Source: Azospirillum agricola
Lineage (GTDB): Bacteria > Pseudomonadota > Alphaproteobacteria > Azospirillales > Azospirillaceae
Length of the DNA: 64,000 nucleotides
Assembly: GCF_017876095.1 (NCBI RefSeq)
Contig: NZ_JAGINM010000005.1
Location: forward strand, 124,001-188,000
Direction of reading: 5' to 3'
Shown here: positions 1 through 9,359 of the stretch, in pieces
Layout of the letters: every line of letters starts with the position of its first letter
Position numbering within the stretch: position 1 is the first letter of the stretch
Translations under genes and position numbers: made by a program
The notes under the pieces: model-generated
Seen by the model: the letters and a program-made list of their open reading frames with translations, nothing else
What the model was told of the DNA's origin: nothing
The model's database searches: none

Positions 1-1
1 C

Positions 2-298
2 GTCGGCCCCTACAAGGCCTGCTCGCTGTTCTCGCCGATGTTCGAATTCACCAGCATGCTGCACGCCAGCGAAACCGCCGCCGCCGCGCTGGTCGCCCTG
101 TTCGATCCGGAGATCCGCGAGGACGGCGCCCGCACCGCCGAGATCCGCCGCTTGCGCGAAGCCGAACTCGCCCCGCCCGCCGGGGCCATGGAACCGGCGG
201 AGGCCGAGGCAGCCCCGGTGGACGAGCCGCCCCCCCCGCCGCGCCGCCCGTCGCGCCGCGTCCTTCTGATGGGACCGGGCGCGGAGCCGGCGCCATGA
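2..298 (+). CDS. hupJ: HybE/HupJ-type [NiFe]-hydrogenase assembly chaperone, 3' part
   Basis: The reading frame is open from the window edge and ends at TGA 296-298, so only the last 98 residues are present. The visible start, GPYKACSLFSPMFEF, matches the conserved core of the HybE/HupJ family, which helps assemble the small subunit of uptake [NiFe]-hydrogenases in the cytoplasm. The tail is Pro/Ala/Glu-rich and ends in a PSRRVLLMG segment resembling the family's C-terminal RRALLFG. The N-terminal half, including any rubredoxin-like domain typical of HupJ, lies outside the window. It is followed 15 nt later by hypA, which fits a hup-hyp operon. Confidence 0.8.
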   Translation, partial: VGPYKACSLFSPMFEFTSMLHASETAAAALVALFDPEIREDGARTAEIRRLREAELAPPAGAMEPAEAEAAPVDEPPPPPRRPSRRVLLMGPGAEPAP

Positions 299-313
299 GC
301 GGGGCTTGCCGCC

Positions 314-655
314 ATGCATGAGATGGCGCTGTGCGAAAGCCTGCTCCAGGCGATGGAGGAGGCCGGGCGGAGCAACGGCTTCACCCGCGTGCGCCGGGTG
401 CGGCTGGCGATCGGCCGCTTCGCCGGGGTGGAGCCCGAGGCCTTGCGCTTCGGCTTCGACGTGGTGACGCGCGGCACGCTGGCCGAGGGGGCCGAACTGG
501 TCATCCTCGACGTGCCGGGCCAGGGCTGGTGTTTCGATTGCAGCGAGACGGTGCCGCTGGAGCATCGGCTGGCCTCCTGCCCGCGCTGCGGCGGCGACCG
601 GCTCCAGCCCAACGGCGGCACCGAGATGACGATCAAGGATCTGGAGGTCGAGTGA
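314..655 (+). CDS. hypA: HypA, nickel-delivery protein for hydrogenase maturation
   Basis: Full-length HypA of 113 aa. It begins MHEMAL, with the family's invariant His2 that binds nickel. Two CxxC pairs (CFDC and CPRC, roughly residues 75-97) form the structural zinc site. HypA works with HypB to insert nickel into the large-subunit active site of [NiFe]-hydrogenase. Its stop TGA overlaps the hypB ATG by one base (TGATG), so the two are translationally coupled. Another ATG-like start was not needed, because this Met is fixed by the MHE motif. Confidence 0.95.
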   Translation: MHEMALCESLLQAMEEAGRSNGFTRVRRVRLAIGRFAGVEPEALRFGFDVVTRGTLAEGAELVILDVPGQGWCFDCSETVPLEHRLASCPRCGGDRLQPNGGTEMTIKDLEVE

Positions 656-1650
656 TGTGCACGGTTTGCGGTTGTTCGGGCGCCACGGTCGGCGGGGCCG
701 ACCACCATCATCATCACGGCGATCACGATCACCATCATCATGACCATGGGCATGACCACGCGCACGGCCATTCCCATGACCATTCCCACGATCACGATCA
801 CGATCACGATCATGGCCATTCCCACGATCATGGCGACGACGGGCATCACCATCACGGGGCTGCCGGGCTGCTCGACTACGGCGCCGGGCCGGCCCGCGCC
901 CACGCGCCCGGCCTGTCGCAGACCCGCATGGTGGAGATCGAGCGCGGCATCCTGTCGAAGAACGACGGCTACGCCGCCGCCAACCGGGCGCGGCTGGCCC
1001 GCGCCGGCACCTTCGCGGTCAACCTGCTGTCCAGCCCCGGCGCCGGAAAGACGACCCTGCTGGTCGCCACGCTGAAGGCCCTGGCCGGCCGCTGGCCGGT
1101 CGCGGTCGTCGAGGGCGACCAGCAGACCTCCAACGACGCCGAGCGCATCCGCGCCACCGGGGCGCCGGCCGTGCAGATCAACACCGGCAAGGGCTGCCAC
1201 CTCGACGCCCACATGGTCGGGCACGCGCTGGAGCAGCTTCCGGGCCTGGACGGCGGCCTGCTGTTCGTCGAGAATGTCGGCAACCTCGTCTGCCCCGCCG
1301 CCTTCGACCTGGGCGAGGCCAAGCGGGTCGTCCTGCTGTCGCTGACCGAGGGGGAGGACAAGCCCCTGAAATACCCCGACATCTTCGCCGGCGCCGATCT
1401 CGTTCTGGTGACCAAGGCCGATCTGGCGCCGCATCTCGACATCGACGACGAGGCCATCGACCGGGCGCTCGCCCGCGTCAATCCGGGGGCCGCGATCCTG
1501 CGCGTGTCGTCGCGCGACGGCCAGGGCATGGACGGATGGCTCGGCTGGCTGGAGGCCGAGCGCGGCGCCTTCCTGGGCGCGCTCGCCACCGAGGCGGAGG
1601 CCCGCGCCGCCAGCCTGCGCGCCGCCGCCGGCCCGAAGCCGCATCCATGA
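655..1650 (+). CDS. hypB: HypB, GTPase for nickel insertion with long His-rich nickel-binding tract
   Basis: A 331-aa G3E-family GTPase that energises nickel transfer to hydrogenase. The protein opens with MCTVCGC, the high-affinity nickel motif. Residues ~18-68 contain about 29 histidines, mostly alternating with Asp, Gly or Ser, as in HypB proteins that also store nickel. The GTPase core follows: P-loop [24 protein letters not shown] switch region, the metal-site segment GKGCHLD, and a VTKADL guanine-specificity motif. The start at 655 was chosen because it overlaps the hypA stop and begins the MCTVCGC motif; the longer frame from 331 is only hypA read out of phase. Confidence 0.96.
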   Translation: MCTVCGCSGATVGGADHHHHHGDHDHHHHDHGHDHAHGHSHDHSHDHDHDHDHGHSHDHGDDGHHHHGAAGLLDYGAGPARAHAPGLSQTRMVEIERGILSKNDGYAAANRARLARAGTFAVNLLSSPGAGKTTLLVATLKALAGRWPVAVVEGDQQTSNDAERIRATGAPAVQINTGKGCHLDAHMVGHALEQLPGLDGGLLFVENVGNLVCPAAFDLGEAKRVVLLSLTEGEDKPLKYPDIFAGADLVLVTKADLAPHLDIDDEAIDRALARVNPGAAILRVSSRDGQGMDGWLGWLEAERGAFLGALATEAEARAASLRAAAGPKPHP

Positions 1651-3140
1651 CCGCCTCCCCCCGCCCCGGCATCCTGGTGGTCGACGACGAGCCGCGCTCG
1701 GTCGAGGTCATCGCCCGCGTGCTCGACGAGGATTTCGACGTCCACACCGCGCTGTCGGCCGAGGAGGCCCTGCGGCTGCTGGAAACGGAATGGATCCAGA
1801 TCGTCTTCTCCGACCAGCGGATGCCCGAGGTCAGCGGGGTGGAGTTCCTGACCGAGGTGCGCGAGCGCTGGCCGGAGGTGGTGCGCATCGTCATCACCGG
1901 CTACATCGACCCCGAGGACATCATCGGCGCCATCAACACCGCCGGCATCCACCAGTTCATCACCAAGCCCTGGCACCCCGACCATCTGCTGCTGACCGCC
2001 CGCAACGCCGCCCGGCTGTATCAGCTTCAGCGCGAGCACGACCGGCTGTCGGGCGAACTGAAGCTGCTGACCCCGGTCGCCGAGAGCCGCGTCGTCACCC
2101 GGCGCGAGCGGGTCGCCCAGCATTACCGCTTCGACAGCCTGGTCCGCGCGCCCGGCAGCCCGGTGGACGCGGTCTGCCGCAAGGCGGCGCAGGTCGCCGG
2201 CTTCAACGTGCCGGTGCTGGTGCTGGGCGAGACGGGGACCGGCAAGGAGCTGCTGGCCCGCGCCATCCATTACGGCAGCCCGCGCAGCGACCGGCCCTTC
2301 TACGCCGAGAATTGCGGCGCCATCCCCGACGAGCTGCTGGAAAGCGAGCTGTTCGGCCACAAGAAGGGCGCCTTCACCGGCGCGCATTCGACCCGTATCG
2401 GCCTGCTGGAGCAGGCGGACGGCGGCACCATTTTCCTCGACGAGATCGGCGACATCTCCCCCGCCTTCCAGGTCAAGCTGCTGCGCTTCCTCCAGGAGGG
2501 GGAGATCCGCCCGGTCGGCTCCAACGAGACGCGCACAGTGGACGTCCGCGTGCTCGCCGCCACCCACCGCGACCTGCCGGCCGAGGTGCGGGCCGGGCGG
2601 TTCCGCGAGGATCTCTATTACCGGCTCGCCACCATGACGCTGACCATGCCGCCGCTGCGCGACCGCCCGGCCGACATCCCGGTGCTCGCCCGCAACCTTC
2701 TGGAACGGCTCTCGGCCGCCCACGGCAAGCCGGTGGCCGGCTTCACCGACGAGACGCTGGCCTGCCTGGAGGGCTATGGCTGGCCCGGCAACGTGCGCGA
2801 GTTGCAGAACGAGATCATGCGGATGCTGGTGCTGTGCGAGGGCGACCGGCTGGGCGCCGAGCTGCTGTCCGACACGGTGCTGCGCGGCGCCGCGATGAGC
2901 GCGCACGCGCCGCCCGCCGGCGCTGGCGGCGACGCCGCGGCGCTGGAGGCGCTGGCGCAGGGCGGCCCGCTGAAGACGCGCATCGAGCGGGTCGAGGCCG
3001 GCATCCTGCTGGAGACGCTGGTGCGCTGCCGCTGGAACAAGAGCCGCGCCGCCGACGAGCTGGGCCTGTCGCGCATGGGCCTGCGCGCCAAACTGGAACG
3101 CTACGGCATCGAACGCGCCGCCACGGCGCAGCGTCACTGA
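1647..3140 (+). CDS. hupR: HupR/HoxA-type sigma-54-dependent response regulator of hydrogenase genes
   Basis: 497 aa with NtrC-family architecture. A receiver domain at ~8-125 has acidic pocket DDE, phospho-acceptor Asp56 in FSDQRMPEV and the conserved Lys in ITKPW. The AAA+ domain has Walker A GETGTGKE and an intact GAFTGA loop for sigma-54 contact. The C-terminal Fis-type helix-turn-helix contains [16 protein letters not shown]. The gene starts inside the hypB stop (ATGA overlap) and lies between hypB and hypC, the place HupR occupies in Rhodobacter-type clusters. It should activate hup structural-gene transcription; the partner kinase is not in this window. HupR as opposed to HoxA naming is inferred from context. 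Confidence 0.9.
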   Translation: MTASPRPGILVVDDEPRSVEVIARVLDEDFDVHTALSAEEALRLLETEWIQIVFSDQRMPEVSGVEFLTEVRERWPEVVRIVITGYIDPEDIIGAINTAGIHQFITKPWHPDHLLLTARNAARLYQLQREHDRLSGELKLLTPVAESRVVTRRERVAQHYRFDSLVRAPGSPVDAVCRKAAQVAGFNVPVLVLGETGTGKELLARAIHYGSPRSDRPFYAENCGAIPDELLESELFGHKKGAFTGAHSTRIGLLEQADGGTIFLDEIGDISPAFQVKLLRFLQEGEIRPVGSNETRTVDVRVLAATHRDLPAEVRAGRFREDLYYRLATMTLTMPPLRDRPADIPVLARNLLERLSAAHGKPVAGFTDETLACLEGYGWPGNVRELQNEIMRMLVLCEGDRLGAELLSDTVLRGAAMSAHAPPAGAGGDAAALEALAQGGPLKTRIERVEAGILLETLVRCRWNKSRAADELGLSRMGLRAKLERYGIERAATAQRH

Positions 3141-3170
3141 CGCCGCATTTTGAGAGGAAGGAGCCAACCG

Positions 3171-3476
3171 ATGTGTCTGGGCATTCCGGGCCGCATCGTC
3201 GCCATTTCCGACGCCGACGCCCTGCTGGCGACGGTGGACGTGTCGGGCGTGCGCCGCGACGTCGACATCACCTGCGTCGCGACGCCGGGCGAACCGCTTG
3301 AGGATCTGCTGGGCCGCTGGACGCTGGTCCATGTCGGCTTCGCCATGAGCCTGATCGACGAGGCGGAGGCCCAGGCGACCCTGGCGATCCTCGCCGAGAT
3401 CGGCGAGGCCGAGGCGGAGATCGCCGCCTTCGCCGGACAAGGACAGGAACAGGACCACGCGGGAGCGGCGCCATGA
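3171..3476 (+). CDS. hypC: HypC-family hydrogenase maturation chaperone
   Basis: 101 aa starting MCLGIPGRIV, which contains the essential Cys2 and the signature of the HypC/HupF family. HypC carries the Fe(CN)2CO moiety between HypD and the hydrogenase large-subunit precursor. A strong ribosome-binding site, AGGAAGGAG, lies just upstream; at 30 nt this is the widest gap since hypA and allows re-initiation after hupR. The C-terminus is longer and more acidic than in short HypC proteins. The stop overlaps the hypD start (ATGA). Confidence 0.94.
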   Translation: MCLGIPGRIVAISDADALLATVDVSGVRRDVDITCVATPGEPLEDLLGRWTLVHVGFAMSLIDEAEAQATLAILAEIGEAEAEIAAFAGQGQEQDHAGAAP

Positions 3477-4621
3477 CCACCCGATTCACCCCCGGCGGCC
3501 CCGTCACCGCCCCCTTCCACGACCGCGACACCGGCCGCCGCCTGATCGAGCGCATCGGCGACAAGCTGCGCGCGCTCGGCGCCACCGAGCGCGACCCGAT
3601 CCGCCTGATGGAGATCTGCGGCGGCCACACCCACGCCATCTTCCGGCATGGGCTGGCCGGCGTGCTGCCGCCGGGGGTCGAGTTCCTGCACGGCCCCGGC
3701 TGCCCGGTCTGCGTGCTGCCGATGGGCCGCATCGACGACTGCGTCGCCATCGCCGAGGATCCGCGCGTCATCCTCGCCACCTTCGGCGACGCCATGCGGG
3801 TGCCGGGGTCCAGGAAGTCGCTGATGCAGGCCAAGGCCGACGGCGCCGACATCCGCATGGTCTATTCGCCGCTCGACGCGCTGGCGCTGGCGCGGCGCAA
3901 CCCGGACCGCGAGGTGGTGTTCTTCGGGCTCGGCTTCGAGACGACGATGCCCTCGACCGCGCTGACCGTCCTGCGGGCCGAGCGCGAGGGGATCGCCAAC
4001 TTCTCGCTGTTCTGCAACCACATCACCATCATCCCGACGATCAGGGCGGTGCTGGATTCGCCGGGCATGCGGATCGACGGCTTCATCGGGCCGGGCCATG
4101 TCAGCATGGTGATCGGGCTGAAGCCCTACCGCTTCATCGCCAGCCACTACAACCGTCCGCTGGTGGTCGCCGGCTTCGAGCCGCTCGACGTGCTGCAATC
4201 GGTGTGGATGCTGCTGGAGCAGATCGGGCGCGGCACGGCGGCGATCGAGAACCAGTATTCCCGCATCGTCCCGGAGGACGGCAACCCGCAGGCCCAGGCC
4301 GCCATCGAGGCGGTGTTCGAGACGCGCGCCTTCTTCGAGTGGCGCGGGCTCGGCAGCATCGACGAGTCCGGCGTCGCCGTCCGCGAGCGCTACGCCCGCT
4401 TCGACGCCGAGCGCCGCTTCGCGGTCGAGAGCCCGGCCGTCGCCGACCCGGCCGGCTGCCAGTGCGGCGACGTGCTGAAGGGCGGCCTCAAGCCCTGGCA
4501 ATGCGCGCTGTTCGGCGGCGCCTGCACGCCGGAAACCCCGATCGGCGCCCTGATGGTCTCCTCCGAGGGGGCCTGCGCCGCCTACCACCAGTATGGCGGC
4601 CTGCGGAAAGGTGCGGCATGA
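3473..4621 (+). CDS. hypD: HypD, [4Fe-4S] scaffold for Fe(CN)2CO assembly
   Basis: 382 aa, normal length for HypD. The cofactor-assembly loop shows LMEICGGHTHAI and GPGCPVCVLP with the conserved cysteines. The C-terminal cysteine-rich segment (CQCGDVLKG ... CALFGGAC ... SSEGACAAYH) carries the [4Fe-4S] cluster ligands. HypD with HypC receives cyanide from HypE and builds the iron ligand set. The 4-nt overlaps with hypC upstream and hypE downstream imply equimolar, coupled translation. Confidence 0.95.
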   Translation: MTTRFTPGGPVTAPFHDRDTGRRLIERIGDKLRALGATERDPIRLMEICGGHTHAIFRHGLAGVLPPGVEFLHGPGCPVCVLPMGRIDDCVAIAEDPRVILATFGDAMRVPGSRKSLMQAKADGADIRMVYSPLDALALARRNPDREVVFFGLGFETTMPSTALTVLRAEREGIANFSLFCNHITIIPTIRAVLDSPGMRIDGFIGPGHVSMVIGLKPYRFIASHYNRPLVVAGFEPLDVLQSVWMLLEQIGRGTAAIENQYSRIVPEDGNPQAQAAIEAVFETRAFFEWRGLGSIDESGVAVRERYARFDAERRFAVESPAVADPAGCQCGDVLKGGLKPWQCALFGGACTPETPIGALMVSSEGACAAYHQYGGLRKGAA

Positions 4622-5715
4622 CCGCGAAGGCTCCCGCTCCCACCCCGGTTCCCCTCCGTCCCTCGCGGCGGCGGGTGCGGCACGAGACGGTGACGCTGGC
4701 CCATGGCGGCGGCGGCAGCGCCATGCGCGATCTGGTCGAGGACGTCTTCGTCTCCGCCTTCGCCGAGCATCAGGACGGCGCCCAGGCCGCCGCCCCGCTG
4801 GAGGACCAGGCCCGCCTGCCGCTGGCCGATCTGATGGCGCGCGGCGACCGGCTGGCCTTCACCACCGACAGCTTCGTCGTCCATCCGCTGGAGTTCGCCG
4901 GCGGCGACATCGGCCGGCTGGCGGTCTGCGGCACGGTCAACGATCTCGCGGTCGGCGGCGCCGTGCCGGTCGCGCTGTCCTGCGCCGTGGTGATCGAGGA
5001 GGGGATGGCCGTCGCCACGCTGCGCCGCATCGCCGCCTCCATCGCCGCCACCGCGCGCGAGGCCGGGGTGCGGGTCGTCACCGGCGACACCAAGGTCGTG
5101 GCGCGCGGCGCCTGCGACAAGCTGTTCATCACCACCAGCGGCGTCGGCGTCATCCGCACCGGGGTCGAGCTGGGCATCGCCCACGCGAGGCCGGGCGACG
5201 TGGTGATCGTCAACGGCCCGCTCGGCGACCATGGCGCGGCGATCCTGGCGGCGCGCGGCGAGCTGGCGGTCGAGACCAGCGTGGCGAGCGACTGCGCGCC
5301 GCTGAACGGGCTGATCGGCGCGCTGCTCGACGCCGCCCCCTGCACCCGGCTGATCCGCGACGCCACGCGCGGCGGGCTGGCCGCCGTGCTGAACGAGATG
5401 GCCGAGGCGTCGGCCGTCGGCGTCCGCGTCGACGAGTCCGCCATCCCGATCCGCGACGAGGTGCGCGGCCTGTGCGACCTGCTCGGCCTCGACCCGCTCT
5501 ATCTCGGCAACGAGGGGGTGGCGGTCGCCGTGGTCCCGGCCGAGCAGGCGGACGCCGCGCTGGCCGCGCTGCGCGCCCATCCGCTGGGCGGCATGGCCGC
5601 CGCCATCGGCACGATCACCGCCGAACGGCCCGGCCTCGTCGTCATGGACACGCCCTTCGGCGGCACCCGCATCGTCGATCTGCTGGTCGGCGACCCGCTG
5701 CCCCGCATCTGCTGA
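4618..5715 (+). CDS. hypE: HypE, carbamoyl-dehydrating cyanide-forming enzyme
   Basis: 365 aa, PurM/SelD-like fold. The protein ends PRIC: the terminal cysteine accepts the carbamoyl group from HypF and is dehydrated to a thiocyanate. Other family features are LAHGGGGSAMRDL near the N-terminus, the ATP-binding VVTGDTKVV and DATRGGL motifs. HypF, the carbamoyl donor enzyme, is not present in the window and must be encoded elsewhere. The start overlaps the hypD stop. Confidence 0.95.
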   Translation: MTAKAPAPTPVPLRPSRRRVRHETVTLAHGGGGSAMRDLVEDVFVSAFAEHQDGAQAAAPLEDQARLPLADLMARGDRLAFTTDSFVVHPLEFAGGDIGRLAVCGTVNDLAVGGAVPVALSCAVVIEEGMAVATLRRIAASIAATAREAGVRVVTGDTKVVARGACDKLFITTSGVGVIRTGVELGIAHARPGDVVIVNGPLGDHGAAILAARGELAVETSVASDCAPLNGLIGALLDAAPCTRLIRDATRGGLAAVLNEMAEASAVGVRVDESAIPIRDEVRGLCDLLGLDPLYLGNEGVAVAVVPAEQADAALAALRAHPLGGMAAAIGTITAERPGLVVMDTPFGGTRIVDLLVGDPLPRIC

Positions 5716-5814
5716 GTGTCCGTTCCCAAGACGCACCCGCCCGCCAACACCCGCCCCCGCCAACATCCGCCCCCATCAACCTCCGCAAAGAACATCTCCG
5801 AAGGAGAGCCCTTG

Positions 5815-6360
5815 ATGAGCACGCCGTCCTCCGCCCGCCTCCTCGCCCTCGCCGCCGCGCTGTCGGCCGTCGCCCTGCCGGCGCTCGCCCATCCCGGCCA
5901 TCTCGACACGGCCGGCTTCCTCGACGGGGTCGGACACCCGCTCGGCGGGCTGGACCATCTGGTCGCCATGATCACCGTGGGCGTCTACGGCGCCACCATC
6001 GGCGGGCGCGCCCTGCTGGCGGTGCCCGGCGCCTTCGTCGGCATGATGCTGCTGGGCGGCGCGCTGGCGCTGGCCGGGATCGGCCTGCCGCTGGTCGAGC
6101 CGATGATCTACGCCTCGACCGTGGTTCTGGTGCTGCTCTGCCTGATGCCGATGTCGCGCACCGCCTGGATCGGCGTGGTCTTCGCCGGCTGGTTCGGCCT
6201 GTTCCACGGCTTCGCCCACGGCGCCGAGATGCCGGCCGACGCGGCGGCGCTGGGCTACGCGGCGGGCTTCCTGCTCTCGACCATCGGTCTGCACGCCGCC
6301 GGCCTCGGTCTGGGTCTGGCCATCCATCGCCTGCTCGGACGCGGCGCCGTCGAGGCGTAA
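5815..6360 (+). CDS. hupE: HupE/UreJ-family membrane protein, probable nickel permease
   Basis: 181 aa. A cleavable signal sequence ending around LPALAHPGH is followed by about six hydrophobic segments. The conserved HupE/UreJ motif HPLGGLDHLVAM and the later FHGFAHGAE are present; these His/Asp residues are linked to nickel passage in the family. It closes the hydrogenase-maturation operon 99 nt after hypE. The start at 5815 has a good ribosome-binding site (AAGGAGA); an in-frame GTG at 5716 would add a Pro-rich stretch with no family match and was rejected. Confidence 0.9.
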   Translation: MSTPSSARLLALAAALSAVALPALAHPGHLDTAGFLDGVGHPLGGLDHLVAMITVGVYGATIGGRALLAVPGAFVGMMLLGGALALAGIGLPLVEPMIYASTVVLVLLCLMPMSRTAWIGVVFAGWFGLFHGFAHGAEMPADAAALGYAAGFLLSTIGLHAAGLGLGLAIHRLLGRGAVEA

Positions 6361-6387
6361 CGGTCTCCGGACATGGTGAAACGGAAA

Positions 6388-6413
6388 GCGGCGGATGGTT
6401 GCCCATCCGCCGC
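6388..6413. terminator. Bidirectional hairpin between hupE and ETF-QO gene
   Basis: Perfect 11-bp inverted repeat, 6388-6398 against 6403-6413, with a 4-nt loop, followed by GTTTCTCTT on the plus strand. It lies between two convergent genes, 27 nt after the hupE stop and 12 nt after the end of the minus-strand gene, so it probably terminates both. Confidence 0.8.
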
Positions 6414-6425
6414 GTTTCTCTTGCC

Positions 6426-8099
6426 TTACATGCCGCCCGGATAGTTCGGGCCGCCGCCGCCTTCCGGCACCACCCAGACGATGTTCTGGGTCGGGTCCTT
6501 GATGTCGCAGGTCTTGCAGTGCACGCAGTTCTGCGCGTTGATCTGGAGACGCGGATCGGTGCCGTTGTCGTTGCGGACGATCTCGTACACGCCGGCCGGG
6601 CAGTAACGCTGCTCCGGCGCGTCGTAGAGCGCCAGATTGACGCTGATCGGAACCTCGGGGTTCTTCAGCGTCAGGTGCGACGGCTGGTTCTCCTCGTGGT
6701 TCGTGTTCGACAGGTAGACCGACGACAGGCGGTCGAAGCTGATCACCCCGTCCGGCTTGGGGTAGGCGATCTTCGGCGCGTCGCCGGCCTTGGCCAGCGA
6801 CTGGTTGTCGGCCTTCTTGTGGTGCAGCGTGTAGGGCAGGAACTTGCCGAGCCCGAGCTGGTGCAGCCACATCTGGAAGCCGCCGTGCAGGCTGCCCAGC
6901 GCCAGACCCCATTTCAGGCCGGGCTTGACGTTGCGGACCTTGTGCAGGTCCTCGTGGACCCAGCTTTCCTTCCAGCTCTTCTCGTAGCTGTCGAGCGTGT
7001 CGCCGGAGCCGCCCCCGTTCGCCAGCCGGTCGAAGGCGGCGTCGGCGGCCAGCATGCCGGTCTTCATGGCGTTGTGGGTGCCCTTGATGCGCGGCACGTT
7101 GACGAAGCCGGCCGAGCAGCCGATCAGCGCGCCGCCGGGGAAGGCGACCGCCGGGACCGACTGCAAACCGCCCTCGTTGATGGCGCGGGCGCCGTAGGAC
7201 AGGCGCTTGCCGCCCTCCAGGTAGGGCCGCACGTTCGGGTGCTGCTTGAAGCGCTGGAACTCCTCGAACGGGCTCAGATGCGGGTTCCAGTAGTCGAGGT
7301 TGACCACGAAGCCGATCGAGACGAGGCCGTCCTCGAAATGGTACATCCAGGAACCGCCGGCCGTCTTGGCGTCGAGCGGCCAGCCCTGGGTGTGGACGAC
7401 GAGGCCCGGCTTGTGCTTGGCCGGGTCGACCTGCCACAGCTCCTTGATGCCGATGCCGTATTTCTGCACGTCGCAGTCGGCGCGCAGGTTGAACTTATCC
7501 ATCAGCTGCTTGGAAAGGTTGCCGCGCACGCCCTCGGCGAAGAAGGTGTATTTGGCGTGCAGCTCCATGCCCGGCGTGTAGTTGCCGGTCGGCTCGCCGT
7601 CCTTGCCGATGCCCATGTCGCCGGTGGCGACGCCCTTGACGCTGCCGTCCTCGTTGTAGAGCACCTCGGCGCCGGCGAAGCCGGGGTAGATCTCGACGCC
7701 CATCTCCTCGGCCTGGGTGCCGAGCCAGCGGCAGAGGTTGCCGAGCGAGATGGCGTAGTTGCCGTCGTTGTGCATCAGCGGCGGCAGGAGCGCGTTGGGA
7801 ATCTGGAACCCGCCCTTTTCGGACAGGACGTAGAAACGGTCGTCGGTCACCGGGGTGTGGAGCGGAGCGCCCTTCTCCTTCCAGTCCGGGATCAGCTCGT
7901 TCAGCGCCTTGGGGTCGAGCACGTTGCCCGACAGGATGTGGGCGCCGACCTCCGACCCCTTCTCGATCACGCAGACGCTGACCTCCTGCCCGCTCTCGGC
8001 CGCGCGCTGCCTCAGGCGGATCGCCGCGCTGAGACCGGCCGGGCCGGCGCCGACGATCAGGACGTCATACTCCATTACCTCGCGCGGTTCGCGTTCCAT
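6426..8099 (-). CDS. Electron-transfer flavoprotein-ubiquinone oxidoreductase
   Basis: 557 aa, the usual bacterial length. It transfers electrons from ETF, loaded by acyl-CoA and amino-acid dehydrogenases, to the ubiquinone pool at the inner membrane. An N-terminal FAD-binding motif GAGPAGLSAAIRLRQ begins at about residue 17. The C-terminus carries the [4Fe-4S] ferredoxin-like segment INAQNCVHCKTCDIKDP plus an upstream cysteine (YCPAG). The start at 8099 has a GGGGGAG ribosome-binding site; the frame is open further upstream only because it runs antisense through the glycosylase gene. The gene is monocistronic and divergent from the glycosylase. Confidence 0.95.
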   Translation of the reverse strand: MEREPREVMEYDVLIVGAGPAGLSAAIRLRQRAAESGQEVSVCVIEKGSEVGAHILSGNVLDPKALNELIPDWKEKGAPLHTPVTDDRFYVLSEKGGFQIPNALLPPLMHNDGNYAISLGNLCRWLGTQAEEMGVEIYPGFAGAEVLYNEDGSVKGVATGDMGIGKDGEPTGNYTPGMELHAKYTFFAEGVRGNLSKQLMDKFNLRADCDVQKYGIGIKELWQVDPAKHKPGLVVHTQGWPLDAKTAGGSWMYHFEDGLVSIGFVVNLDYWNPHLSPFEEFQRFKQHPNVRPYLEGGKRLSYGARAINEGGLQSVPAVAFPGGALIGCSAGFVNVPRIKGTHNAMKTGMLAADAAFDRLANGGGSGDTLDSYEKSWKESWVHEDLHKVRNVKPGLKWGLALGSLHGGFQMWLHQLGLGKFLPYTLHHKKADNQSLAKAGDAPKIAYPKPDGVISFDRLSSVYLSNTNHEENQPSHLTLKNPEVPISVNLALYDAPEQRYCPAGVYEIVRNDNGTDPRLQINAQNCVHCKTCDIKDPTQNIVWVVPEGGGGPNYPGGM

Positions 8100-8252
8100 A
8101 ACCAAACTCCCCCACCTTCTTGTTCTGGTGCTTCTTGCTCTCTCGGTCCCCCCGCCTCTCCCGCGGGTGGGTGCTTTTAGCATAGGATGCCGGGCACCCA
8201 AATCGGGTATCTGCACCATGAAAGACCACACGCCTTGTGGTAAGGTCAAACG

Positions 8253-9137
8253 ATGATTGACGTAAGCGACATCCTGGACGCGCTGCGCTGGCATGCGGAC
8301 ATCGGCTGCGACGAAGCCATCGGCGACACCCCGCTGGACTGGGCGACTCTGACCGCCCGCGCCGCCGCGCGGGCGCCGTCCACCGCGTCCGCCGCCGGCT
8401 CCGTCCCGGCCACCGGAGGCGGTGCGACTCGGGGGCAGCCGGCTCCCCGGCCGGCGCCGCGACCGGCCGCCGCCTTCGCCGGCGCGCCCTTCGCCGATCC
8501 CGGCCAGCCGCTCGGCGCCAGCGAGGCCGGGGTCAGCGCGCGGGCGCGGGCGGGGGAGGCGCGGACGCTGGCCGAGCTTGAGGCGGCGCTGCGCGCCTTC
8601 GACGGCTGCCCGCTGAAGGCCACCGCCATGAACACCGTGTTCGCCGACGGCAACCCGGAAGCCACGGTCATGCTGGTCGGCGAGGCTCCCGGCGAGGACG
8701 AGGACCGTCAGGGCAAGCCCTTCGTCGGGGTCAGCGGCCGGTTGCTCGACCGCATGCTGGCGCAGATCGGGCTGGACCGCGGCGCCATCTACATCACCAA
8801 CATCCTGCCCTGGCGCCCGCCCGGCAACCGCAGCCCGACCCAGGCGGAGATCGCCGCCTGCCTGCCCTTCCTGGAACGCCACATCGCGCTGGTCAAGCCG
8901 AAACTTCTGGTTGCGCTCGGCGGCGTGTCGGCCAAGACTTTGCTGAACCGGGCCGAGGGAATCACCCGGCTGCGCGGGCAGTGGCGCGACTACGACGCCG
9001 CCGGCGGGCCGGTGCCGCTGCTGCCGATGCTCCATCCCGCCTATCTGCTGCGCAACCCGATCGCCAAGCGCGAGGCGTGGCGCGACATGCTGAGTTTGCG
9101 GCAAAGGATGAATGAAGTCGCCGCCAAGTCTTCGTAA
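8253..9137 (+). CDS. Family-4-like uracil-DNA glycosylase lacking two iron-sulfur ligands
   Basis: 294 aa. After an Ala/Pro-rich N-terminal extension of about 100 residues, the UDG core shows [33 protein letters not shown] and HPAYLLRNP. These are the water-activating, uracil-binding and minor-groove motifs of family 4, so it should excise uracil from DNA in base-excision repair. Family-4 enzymes normally have four cysteines holding a [4Fe-4S] cluster. Here the first position is Phe (AFDGC) and the third is Trp (LPWRPP); only the Cys in GCPL and the one in AACLPF remain. The cluster is therefore probably absent. Confidence 0.88.
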   Translation: MIDVSDILDALRWHADIGCDEAIGDTPLDWATLTARAAARAPSTASAAGSVPATGGGATRGQPAPRPAPRPAAAFAGAPFADPGQPLGASEAGVSARARAGEARTLAELEAALRAFDGCPLKATAMNTVFADGNPEATVMLVGEAPGEDEDRQGKPFVGVSGRLLDRMLAQIGLDRGAIYITNILPWRPPGNRSPTQAEIAACLPFLERHIALVKPKLLVALGGVSAKTLLNRAEGITRLRGQWRDYDAAGGPVPLLPMLHPAYLLRNPIAKREAWRDMLSLRQRMNEVAAKSS

Positions 9138-9359
9138 ATAAAAAACAGGCTTTCCAAATCCTCCCAAATCGTTTGGATGAGCGAGGCACGACAAGGCCGC
9201 AACCGGCATCGCTCTACGGCCAAACGCATCTTACAGTCGGGCTAAGGCGTTTTAGCCAGAGCGGTTAACCCGTTGTTAGCGCTGGCGATTACCGACGATG
9301 ACACAAAAGGTGCGAATCCATTGCTTGCGGTTCGCGCTGGCGTGGGTTATTCGGATCCC

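Noticed and set aside
700..865. Short repeats of CATGAC/CACGAT that could suggest a CRISPR or satellite
   Set aside because: They are the codons of the HypB histidine tract; spacing is codon-based and there are no spacers.
10..1644. 544-aa minus-strand frame opposite hypA/hypB
   Set aside because: Runs antisense to well-identified genes, is Arg/Gly/Ala-rich and contains the Met/Val repeats produced by the reversed His codons; a GC-rich shadow frame.
331..1650. 439-aa plus-strand frame covering hypA and hypB
   Set aside because: The first 108 codons are hypA read in another frame; the MCTVCGC start at 655 is the true HypB N-terminus.
4593..8180. 1195-aa plus-strand frame spanning hypE, hupE and opposite the ETF-QO gene
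   Set aside because: Crosses three confident genes in wrong frames or antisense; low-complexity Arg/Ala composition.
6426..9209. Fusion of ETF-QO with a 370-residue N-terminal extension
   Set aside because: The extension is antisense to the uracil-DNA glycosylase; a proper RBS and start exist at 8099.
9138..9359. Possible tRNA or small RNA between the glycosylase and transglycosylase genes
   Set aside because: No cloverleaf arms, anticodon stem or TPsiC motif could be folded; only short imperfect repeats.
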